A DNA stretch of 64,000 bases from Hymenoscyphus infarciens. Taxonomy: Eukaryota > Ascomycota > Leotiomycetes > Helotiales > Helotiaceae. Shown piece by piece: positions 13,070 to 22,300 of this stretch (position 1 is its first letter; each line of letters opens with the position of its first letter). Where the stretch lies: assembly GCA_001414345.1 (NCBI GenBank), contig LLCB01000080.1, forward strand, positions 1 to 64,000, given 5' to 3'. Below the pieces are notes generated by a model. The model was not told where the DNA came from. It worked only from the letters and a program-made list of their open reading frames with translations, and ran no database searches. The translations under genes and the position numbers were made by a program.

Positions 13070-14222
13070 GGCGAAAACGAGACAAAAAGAAAAGTCCCCG
13101 TAGAAACTGAACGAGAAATGTGGGGTTGCCCAGAAAACGGCGGACCAACCCTAGCAAAGATTTTTAATATGTACGAGTACTGCAATTTGTATGGATAACT
13201 GAAAGCCATGAACTCTGCAGAGAATAAGTAGTGTCTCGGCAGATGTTATCTTAAGGTTGTACCAAAGCAGAGGTATGAAAGTTCATGCAGCACCAAAATT
13301 CAACGGAGGATTGATGCCGTGACACCCAATACCTGTCGTGAGATCGTCGAAGTGTCAGCCACCCATTCCTTTCCGCATCCTTTCCTTGAAAGTGGTGCAG
13401 TCTTCTGACTTGTGGAACTACTTATGGAACAACAGTTATGAGTATCACGCATTTTTGATATTGAATCAAGTTAATCTTTTGTCATTGCAAGTAAGGAGAA
13501 CTGCAAGATCTCAGATTGTTTTTAGAAACAATCCCGACCTTGGTAAGTAAGACCGTTAATCAGTACCAAGAACATAAGGAGTTGTTCATCACTGCGGTTT
13601 GAACACCGGAGCTGCAAAGCTGCAAAGTATTTAGCGAGTAACCCCCGAGCAGTCTCCCAAAGCTTTTGCTCAGAAATTCTCAGTCAGCAATCCTTCAAAA
13701 ACCCTAGTCTAACGACTCCATTATCTGGAAGATGTCGGTATCGTAATGTTATTCGGAATGACGAGTTTGCGTTGGTAGAAATGCGAAATAGCGTAGTTTT
13801 TGGGAGCACGGAGATACCAGTGTAACGGAAATTTGACCGAGCTAGTGAAACTGTGAGCTCAATCTAAGTACGATCTGAAGTTTCGTAATTTCGAGTTTAG
13901 GATTCGACAAAACTACAGTACATGAACTTTTCTCGATGGATAAATTGAGGCAAGGAGCAAAGTAACAGTGTAAAAGAAGGATTCCGAAAGCATTGTCAAT
14001 AGAAAAGCATATTAAATCCATCCTCCAGGTACTCAAGAGTCTCCGCTAATGAACTGAGCACGTTGTGTATCCCCCTATCTGTTTCACAAACGAAACTTTG
14101 CTTGACGATGTTGAATCGACCACCTCCCATTCTAATGTGGAAGCTTCATTCCTGTCGGTAGAGGTGCAATTAGGCCCTGGACTTCGATGAATGGATTAAG
14201 ACTCACTCAAAAGCACCTCTCG
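13070..14222. other. Intergenic, 3' flank of the small precursor gene
   Basis: No convincing gene. Near its right end (14105-14125) it contains GTTGAATCGA.CACCTC, which recurs at 15152-15170. In both places this lies about 90-115 bp downstream of a precursor-gene stop codon, so it marks the duplicated 3' flank. Confidence 0.5.
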
Positions 14223-14455
14223 TTAATTTAGGCCATCCGGGTTCATCATTCCGATCAGAGGAGGATCAGGAATTTCGTTTTCGGTATTTGGTCGGCTTCT
14301 TGTGTCCAAGAGGGTAGGTTCTGGAAATTTAACATTAATACTACCTAGGTAGTCTAAATAAAAGCTCACTTACTATTAGCCCCGAGAGGAAGGCCTAGTG
14401 GAAGGGCACAAGTGACGAGGCCCATTGCCACAGTAAATATTATGCAAAGATGCAT
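14223..14455 (-). CDS. Small secreted peptide precursor, single-repeat paralogue
   Basis: Not visible as a long ORF. Exon 1 is 14455-14374, exon 2 is 14320-14223, with a GT-AG intron at 14373-14321; the product is 59 aa. Residues 1-19 or so (MHLCIIFTVAMGLVTCALP) form a clear signal peptide, and GLPLG follows as in the larger paralogue at 15242. The intron sits at the same place and phase (1) in both genes. Exon 2 carries one copy of the motif, here RPNTENEIPDP, followed by a short tail. It is preceded by RSR instead of a canonical KR/RR site, so Kex2 cleavage is doubtful. It may be a functional single-core precursor or a decaying copy. No known family is recognised by sequence alone; the assignment rests on the paralogy and the adjacent UstYa-like gene. 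Confidence 0.7.
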
Positions 14456-15241
14456 TTTGACTTGGTTGTGAGAAGGGTAGCTTGGATTTAGAGTTAGCTA
14501 TAGAGGTGAAAAAATTGGAATACGTGGAGATTGCTTGGAGTATTATATGAACAAAATATGCCTTATATCTTGAAAATTGCTCAATTATGTACCTGATACA
14601 CTGCATAGATGCATTAACGGCTCTCATAAATGTTAAGCATCTTGTACCTCTTGTTTAGGGTCTCATGGTCTTTGTCAACACCATCCAAAACTCAATCTAG
14701 GTAGTTATTAGACAGCTTCTAGGCCAAAGTAGTGCCAGCAACACGACTGGCGAGTAAGAGTATGATCATTTGGGCATCTGCAAGTCAAGCACACCGCTAG
14801 CATGCTTCTACCCGGCGGTGTCAAAAGATGTACGAAGAAATAGGGTGGGGGATTGTGTGAAACGTTGCGTTGCACGAACACAACAAGGCAGACTTGTGTC
14901 ACTTTGGTATCTCTCTCTTTTGGATGGTATTGCAACAGATCTGGTGAAACAGTGAGGGGACAACAACATGGTTACAATAACAAAAGTATAATGTCAATAT
15001 GTCTCTTCTCATTTGTCGTAGAAAAGGCAAAGTAACGCACAAAACAACAGATTTGAAACATTATATCAGGGAACTCGTTACAACTTCATCTAGTTCTTCG
15101 CTCAAAGCCATGTTGCGAATCCCACACTTTCCCACACAGAACCTTGTAAGACCATGTTGAATCGATCACCTCGCAATTTACATCAGTAAGACTGGAGTTA
15201 CAAAGGGCGAAGTTGAACTCACTCGTCAAATTGTGGCGCCC

Positions 15242-15677
15242 CTAGAGTTGAGGCTCGGTACTTTGGCACGTGAGGCAGGCTGGGTCATCCATTTCGATGT
15301 CTGTGTTTGGGCCAGCTCGCTTGTCAAAATCGGTGAGCCTGGTAATTGATATAGGGTCTGGGATTTCTATATCGGTATTTGGGGCATTTCGTTCCTCAAA
15401 ATCGGTGACACGAGCAACTGATGCAGGATCAGGAATTTCAATATCGGTATTTGGGGCACTTCGTTTCTCGAAATCAGCGACCAGACCAATTGTTGGAGGA
15501 TCCAGAACTTCGATGTCGATTCTTCGGGCGATTCCTGTGACCAAAAAAGTGAGTTCCAAAAGCTCACTAGTGACACTTTTCTTTTCAAAACGGGATTTCC
15601 TTACTACTGGCTGCGAGAGGAAGACCTAAACTGGACGTGCTGAGGGCCAAGACAATCGCAACGACGAGAAGAAGCAT
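15242..15677 (-). CDS. Kex2-type repeat peptide precursor (putative RiPP precursor)
   Basis: Exon 1 is 15677-15605, exon 2 is 15534-15242, intron GT-AG (15604-15535, 70 bp); the product is 121 aa. Residues 1-18 (MLLLVVAIVLALSTSSLG) are a signal peptide. Residues 25-121 are four tandem units, three of exactly 24 aa: 25-49, 50-73, 74-97 and 98-121. The full repeats share APNTDIEIPDP followed by a variable stretch and TDF plus a dibasic end. Dibasic Kex2-like sites lie at R28R29, K48R49 and K96R97. The site closing unit 2 is E72R73, apparently AAA changed to GAA. The last unit is variant, with C111 and C114. There is no tyrosine, but a conserved Phe precedes each cleavage site. This layout matches Kex2-processed repeat precursors of fungal RiPPs of the dikaritin class. 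The UstYa-like gene 573 bp away in divergent orientation supports that reading. The mature product is unknown. Confidence 0.8.
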
Positions 15678-16249
15678 ATCGACTTGTAGAGAGTTTTAGG
15701 GAGAGGCGCAAGATGCTAAGAGGTCCAAGTGGTGCAAATAGTGAGGGGATATTGGGGACGGCGTTCGGAGCGAATATATTTGAGCACATAACTTGTTCTA
15801 GAGAACAAATTCAGTGCATACTTCGAAGTTGTGGAATGTTACGTGGTTTCGTTTCATGTGAAGTGAGACACTACACCGTTCTTCTGCAAACCCCTCAATC
15901 CCTTTCCCAGAATGTACCCGTAAGGTGTACCTAGCTGTTGGACAGCTTCTCTGCTGACACTTTGCAACACTGCTACACAAATGGCGAGTAATATCATGAA
16001 GCATGATCATTAAGAAACTCGAGCCATGCACACCGCTAGAACTGAAGGCCACGTTTGTCCCGTTTGTGGAATGTAGAGATTGTGAAGCATGTCGCATTTT
16101 TGTGAAGAAAGGTTGCGGGGTAGTGTTAAATACTGTAGTGTAAAGTTACAGCCACCGGTTTGCTTCGAGATCCTCCCATGAAGTTTTCTAAAAGACCCGT
16201 TACCAAGCAAAAACTCACAAGAGCTTCATATTCTACACTCTGAATAACG
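15678..16249. promoter_or_regulatory. Shared divergent promoter of precursor and UstYa-like genes
   Basis: 572 bp separate the start codons of the minus-strand precursor and the plus-strand UstYa-like gene. The sequence contains blocks also found upstream of the smaller precursor (GACAGCTTCT, TGGCGAGTAA, CACACCGCTAG), which are candidate shared regulatory elements. No regulator-binding site can be named. Confidence 0.4.
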
Positions 16250-17363
16250 ATGGCGAATTACGAGGGTCTTCCTCAAGACGATCGGCATTCCAAAGAACTC
16301 AAAGACACAAAGTTCTGCGGAGACCAGGAAACCCTCTATACGAATCACACCAAACCACGGTACGGAGCAGGTTGGAAGTTAAATATCATATTTCTCGCTG
16401 TTTTGTTGGCTTCGCTTTTCCAAAATGGGATTCTTTACTGGAAAACCAAACTTCTCGCGAAACAAGTGACGATGGGAATTTCAAGATATTGCAAGCGGCC
16501 CTATTTAACTGCGTTTGAACTATGGTGCTAACAAATTCAGCGGGTCTTCCCTCAAATGTCCCCACCACTTACGATTTTCACAATGATTATTGGGGGGATA
16601 ACAAAACATTGGCAAATGAGCTTTGGGAAAACATCAATGTTGATGCTCAGGTCATTGCACTCTCCCCTGAGTTCATTGCAGAGCACGATTTACCAGATTC
16701 GGATCCCTTTCCTTGGGATACCGAAAGACGTCTCTATTTCCCCAAGGTGTAAGTAATAGGGACATCGTTCTCCCATTTCCTTTCTCTCGAAGCACTCTCG
16801 AATCACTCCGGCCCTCCAGCAATATCCTGTGCAAATCCTGGGATATTACTTGATGGCAATTACTGACTCCCCCACCTTCTAGATTCCACTCGCTTCACTG
16901 TCTCGTACGTCTTTTCATCCCCTAAACCACCCAGAAATCACAAAATGAAAGTTCATAGCTAACGGCAGTAAAGAAAAATCTTCGCAGGGCATTCACGGAC
17001 TATGAAGATGGGAAAGAGAGCATTGTGACCTCAGAGCATGTATATCACTGTCTGGACTCCTTGAGGCAGGATATCACTTGCCGTGCGGATGACACCCCCA
17101 TGCCCGGCCCGAATCAACGAGCTGGCATTGGCGATACACAAACCATGCAATGTCGAGATATCGAAAAGGTTAGGAAGTGGGCTACATCGCCTGAAAAAGG
17201 TGCATGTTTTCGTGTAGGGGACGAGTACAAACCTGTGCTCCATAATCTGGAAAGACATCAATTTTGTCCCGTAGATTCTCCATACTATGATGTTGCGAAG
17301 GCGTATTTTGAGAAGCACGGCCATAAGAAGACATTTCTTGGTGACGGGGAAACTGATAGCTGA
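16250..17363 (+). CDS. DUF3328 / UstYa-family peptide-modifying oxidase
   Basis: Four exons give 286 aa: 16250-16490, 16541-16748, 16883-16904, 16974-17363. Intron 1 (16491-16540) uses a GC-AG pair (GCAAGC donor, CTAAC branch site). It is the only junction found that joins the frames, and it restores ISRYSGLPSNVPTTYDF. Intron 2 (16749-16882) is introner-like and is followed by a 22-nt exon encoding FHSLHCL. A single N-terminal membrane helix (about 42-66, LNIIFLAVLLASLFQNGILYW) is followed by the lumenal domain. There the family landmarks ELWENIN, FPWDTERRLYFPKV, HSLHC and HVYHCLDSLRQDITC are present, so both HxxHC motifs are intact. UstYa-family proteins act in ustiloxin, phomopsin and related RiPP pathways, where they oxidatively cyclise the core peptide. 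By inference this one acts on the repeat precursor encoded divergently at 15242. Confidence 0.88.
16749..16882 (+). repeat. Introner-like intron, copy 2 (UstYa-like gene intron 2)
   Basis: This 134-bp intron is clearly related to permease intron 4 (9945-9827, opposite strand). It has the same blocks after the donor (AGGGACAtCGTTCTC), in the middle (AATCACTCC) and at the 3' end (TTGAT.GGCAAT, ACTGACTCCCCCA.CTTCTAG). Without removing exactly this intron, the first HxxHC motif is lost. Confidence 0.75.
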
Positions 17364-17598
17364 GAGAACTGTTGTCGCACAGATTAATATATTTCAGCAT
17401 TGAGCTGACTGGGGATAGGGGGAGTTCTGTTAGGTGTGAATGTGAATAAATGTTGACCAATCAGCTGTCCTTCTCATCAGCACGTAACTACCGACTCGGC
17501 GTGCTCCTTCCCAACTAACTTACGAACCAACTTTCTTTTTCTTTCCACCCCCAACAACACTCGCAACCCTTTCCTTCCTGGTTTCGTCTTTGCTCACA

Positions 17599-18509
17599 AT
17601 GGCCGACTATCTCCTAAAAGAAGTTACTACCAGGGAAGAACACGACGCTCTCATCAACCTCAGCTTCCAAATATGGAACAACCCTTCGATTACCTCAATC
17701 ATCCGCATCAACCATGGCCCATTCCTGGGCGAGTCGCCAGCTGACCTCGAAGCTACAATTGCAATCGACAAACAACGACAATGGGACGCGCACAAAGGTG
17801 ACCCTGCAAGCCGCAAAACAATAGTAGTGCATGTTCCAACAGGCGATGTCGTTGGCTCAATCTGCTGGCACTTTTACACTTCGGCCCCTTTTCCCAATGG
17901 TATGCAGCCTTGAGCTGTGCTCATCCTTTTGTGCTCTCAATCCTGTTTGGCTCTTGTCTTGACCAGAAAAGGTCTGAAAGACATGTGCTAATCTGTTGCA
18001 GGAGCACCAAGAGTTCAACTTCCACACTGGCCAGCCGACGATAGAGAGGGCAGAGAGTGTTCTGAGGAGATTTTGACGCAATGCTTCTATCCTAGGGCAA
18101 GTTGGATGAACACTCCCATGATCTGTACGTGTAAACTTGTTCATTGACCTTTTTTAATACTGATAGCTATGTAGGTATGGATGACACCAGTGTTAGACAG
18201 GACCATCAAAGGAAGGGAGTTGGCTCATTGATGCTAGCATGGGGGGTCAAGAAGGCTGAGGAAATGAATGTAGAGTGTTTCGTAGAAGCGACTGATGCAG
18301 GCAGACAGCTGTATGAGAAATTTGGCTTCACGACACTCATGAAGGTTCTGGTTGACGCAGAGAATGGTACTAAAGAACGCCATGAGATGATCCAAAAGCT
18401 GCTTCCATCACCTCTTCAGTACTGGGCACTGTGGAGACCAAAGGGGGGAGCTGTCGAGGGAGGACAATCTGGAACACTTTGGGAGGCCATTGCAGCACGT
18501 GGTAAATGA
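17599..18509 (+). CDS. GNAT-family N-acetyltransferase
   Basis: Exons 17599-17899, 18002-18124 and 18175-18509 give 252 aa, with GT-AG introns of 102 and 50 bp. The ATG at 17599 gives MADYLLKEVTTREEHD. The acetyl-CoA-binding segment reads VRQDHQRKGVGSLMLAWGVKKAEE, given here in part; Q/R-x-x-G-x-G is intact. It is followed by VECFVEATDAGRQLYEKFGF, a typical GNAT motif B. Substrate unknown. It lies 235 bp after the UstYa-like gene in the same direction and 360 bp before the MFS gene, so it may acetylate the peptide product or protect the producer. A generic GNAT unrelated to the cluster is also possible. Confidence 0.85.
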
Positions 18510-18868
18510 ATGGCAAATTCCTTCTTTTGTGTAACTATCGATAGATGCAGATTTACACAACTGCAAAGTTCCAACTAGCTCTGGCGGGTGACTTGACTTT
18601 GCAGCCCATTCAAAGCCTTTTGTACAACGTTAAACTTTGCTGCATCGTGTGACTCTCTGATTGTGACTACTGTAGTAGCTTCGGCAAAGCTTAGACCGAG
18701 TGGTAGTAGACTGTTGGTGACAAGAGGGTCCCACATCTTGCCAAATTAGGAATGAAGTTGGTGCTACCCAACAATCATTGGCAGCACTGTCCCTGGCTGC
18801 CACTGTCCCCACAGCTTGAAGTGTCTCTTCACGAATGCGAGTTTTATTGATTCACAGTGTCGCCCACT
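18510..18868. other. Intergenic spacer between GNAT and MFS genes
   Basis: Terminator of the GNAT gene and promoter of the MFS gene. No ORF or RNA is recognised. Confidence 0.5.
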
Positions 18869-19174
18869 ATGGATCCCGAAGAAGAAGAGAAAGCCAGCCA
18901 TCCGATTTCTATCGCCTCAACTGGGAAGATAGGAATGAAAGGGGAAGTGGACGAGTTCAAAGCACAAGACGATGCCACCGATCTTTCTATCGTGGACTTT
19001 GACGGTCCTGAGGATCCGTTGAACCCACAGAACTGGTCTTTCGCCCGGAAATGGACGATTGTAATTCTGGTCTCTTTAATGTCATTAATGGTGTGAGTTC
19101 AAACACCCCTTCTTTGTTGTATTGCTTCACTGACAACCTAAAAGCAATCTTGCAACAATCATCTGCGCACCGGC

Positions 19175-19305
19175 TGTTGAACATCCGTACCTGTTACGTG
19201 ATATAGGTCTTCCTAAACCCTCTTATATATAAGTAGAGAGTAATTCCCCTCTAGAATTGCTTAAGTAATATAAAAAATATCGAACCTTATACTATCCTTT
19301 TAATA
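19175..19305 (+). repeat. 5' LTR of the copia element
   Basis: 131 bp, TGTTGAACATCC at the left, TTTTAATA at the right. It differs from the 3' LTR at eight sites, all transitions. The four sites in the outer half keep C/G here, and the four in the inner half are mutated to T/A. Confidence 0.95.
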
Positions 19306-19319
19306 GGTTATAAGCCTAG
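19306..19319 (+). other. Primer-binding site matching the initiator tRNA-Met anticodon arm
   Basis: GGTTATAAGCCTAG directly abuts the 5' LTR. The complement of the anticodon region of the initiator tRNA-Met gene at 31835 would be GGTTATGAGCCCGG. Eleven of 14 positions agree and the three differences are G-to-A or C-to-T, the RIP direction. Priming by a 5' half of initiator tRNA is known for Drosophila copia. Confidence 0.75.
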
Positions 19320-22300
19320 AATTCTACTCTAGACTTATTAATTAAATTACTACTAAGTCTCTAAATAATTCCTTAACCTAGTATAAGCGTATTCTACTAA
19401 TAAATATACGAGTTATTATAATTTAAAAACAGGATCTCTTATGTCTATTATACTTAGTATTACTACCCCTAATTTATCTTAACATACGTTATAATAAAAG
19501 TGTTAAGGCATCTAAGTACTAAAATGCCAGGTCGACCTCTAACCTAGCCTATGTAGCTCCCTAGTAGTAAAAAACTTAGCGACCTAAAAGAAGTTAAAAA
19601 ACACTAACCTCTTAATAAACTACTTAGATAGCTTATAAAGTTATATTAATATAAGCGAAAATTTTAAAATAAATATATTAGAAGAAATAAGGTCTTAGGA
19701 GATTACTAAGAGCTATACTAAGAGCTAATTTAGAATAAGTTAAGAAAGGCTAGAAGTAACCTTAAAAAGGCGCTTCCTAGCCTATTGAATAATAAAGAAG
19801 ATAAGATAATACTTATCTATATTATACTTTAGACTTGATCTTTTTCTCTATTATACTTGAACTCTCTTTTAAACTTATCTTGAATACTTTTATAAAGATA
19901 ACCTACTCGAAGACTCTAACTATATACCCTCTGACCTAGAATCTGAATCCGAAACCGAATCTAAAACTAACACTAGCTCTAATACTACTAAATTATCCTT
20001 ATTAGAAAACGAACTTCTTTCTCTAAGCTCTATAAACATCTTCAGACTCTATACTAAAGAACCTTTATCTATTACTTTTACCTTCTCTACTCCTAGCCTA
20101 CCTAGCTCTTCTTAATTATGTCTACTAAAAATTAAACTTAGAATAATATCTAAGAGCTCGACGAAGCTAACTAGACTAAATAGGAAAGACGAGTCGTCGA
20201 TAGCCTTTATATTAAAGACTACTACTATAAGTAGCTTATTACTTATAAGAAGCAGCGACTAGATGCTCTCCTAGTAGTATAAGCTATAGGTCTTAGATAA
20301 GCTACTATTCTAGAGCTAATAGTAGCTAAGAAGAAAGAATATAGAAAGAAGGATAAAGAATAGGTTAAATTCTTAGACGTTAGATCCTATATAATACATA
20401 GTAAGTGTAGCTTCCTAGCTAGAAACTATATTAAGAACGATAGTAATAATGTCTTATAACTTCTTATAAAACTTAAGAATAGATTTTAGCCTAAAAGATT
20501 AGTATAATTTAATTAACTTATAGGCGAGCTCTTATTCTTATAGTTCAACGTCTTCGCCTCTATTTAAGAGTATAACTCTTAGTTTCTCTAGATCGATTAT
20601 AAGCTCTCACTTATCTTATCAGATACTAAACTCAAGGATCCTTAGTTTAGCCGACTTTATATATTCGGCTTTACTCTAGTATATAACACTTTTAAAAGAC
20701 ATTAGGCCTAGACTTATAACTACGTTAATAATACTAGCTATATTATACCTATTAGTAAACTTATAGCAGTAGTCCAAAAGGAGGAATAGCGTATAACCAC
20801 GGATACTAATAACACGATAATAGGTATACTTACTTATAAATAATCTAGAACTAATAAAACACTAAAATATATATACTATAGAAAAATATATCATCTAGAA
20901 GCAAACTATATTAAGAAACATCCTTACCTAAAGCTAGCTTATAATAAGCAAATAGCTGATAAGGCGGCTATAAAAGCTACTAAACGTAAAAAGCGTCCTC
21001 GCTCTTAAAGTAATACCTAGGATTAGAAAAAGAAGCTAAGAGATAAGAATACTAAGACTACTACTATAGTATTTATAAGACTATTAGTTATTAACTAAAA
21101 TAACGAAGCCGACTACTACTCTATCTCTTATTAGGCCTAGATAGTATACCTTATACTAAATCTTAAAGTACTAAGAGCCTCAACGCCTAAATCCTTATTA
21201 TAAAGATAGATTATTAATAGTAGGTACTTTAAATCTATCTATTACTAGAAGTTACTCTTTATAAATCTAAGGCTCTTAGACCTTAATAAACTATAAGTAG
21301 TAGTAGGTATTAGTAGAATACGATTACCTATTATCTCTAAAAGAATAGTAAAGTTAGTTATAGAAATAGAAACTAGACTATAGATATTACTACTCTCTAA
21401 TATACTCTATTACCTTACTCTAAGAGCTAACTTTCTCTCTTTTTTATAGCTACTAAATAAGAGACTCTAAGTAGACTTATAGAAAATATATAAGTATATT
21501 CAGACTCTGCTAAATACTAAAACCCTATATATCTATAAACTTACTATTAAAGGCAACCTCTAGATATTAATACTAGGAACTCTTCCTAGCACTACAATTT
21601 AGCCTATAGAGTATAAAGGACTTCTAACACTTCTAAGCTAATATAAGCTCCTACTACGCCCTCGCCTACACTCTAAAACATTAGCTAAAGCCTAGATCGC
21701 CTATACTAATAAGCTAGTAAACACAACTTAGTATACTCGCTTAGAACACGTAAGTAATAAAGTAATTAAGGCACTTTATAAAAGATCTTATAGTATAGAT
21801 AAAAAGACATATATAGAAGGCTATACTTATACTACCTACGTAAAAGGGCGTATAAAATCAGTTCCTCATTTAGGCTATATAGAGCTTAGACAATACTCTA
21901 TAGAATTAGTACACATAGACGTTATAAGACCTCTAAAACCTAGACTATTTAGTTTTTAATACTAGGTATACTTTTACTATAATAAAACAAAAGACGTAAA
22001 AGCCTATAATATAAAACATAAAAGTAATATATTAGCTTATTTTAAAGAATATAAGGCTACCTACGAGCGCCTTAAACAACGGATCTATTGTATTTATAGT
22101 AATAATAAGAGTAAATATATTAGTACTACTCTTGGCGAATATCTTAAAAAAGAAGGCATTATACTTAAAACTATAATCTTAAATAATCCTAAGATAAATA
22201 GAGCTACTAAACGCCTAGGCTAAACCTTATAGTAGATAGTAGAGATAATAAGAAGATACTACCTTAACTTTCGCGCCGACTATCTTTAGCTTAAATTATT

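Larger units (their letters stand above)
14100..16060. repeat. Tandem duplication carrying the two precursor genes with flanks
   Basis: Two diverged copies, roughly 14100-14830 and 15150-16060, share colinear blocks outside the coding exons. The 3' block GTTGAATCGA.CACCTC is at about 14109 and 15152. The upstream blocks GACAGCTTCT, TGGCGAGTAA, ATGATCATT and CACACCGCTAG occur in the same order at about 14712-14806 and 15949-16038. The signal-peptide exons and the intron are also conserved. Boundaries are approximate because identity outside the blocks is low. Confidence 0.65.

Noticed and set aside
14708..14935. 75-aa frame upstream of the small precursor
   Set aside because: It has a Cys-containing tail but no signal peptide, and it overlaps the duplicated promoter blocks.
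18857..18868. Earlier start codon for the MFS gene at GTG 18857
   Set aside because: It is not an ATG. The first in-frame ATG is 18869, which fits normal DHA1 N termini.
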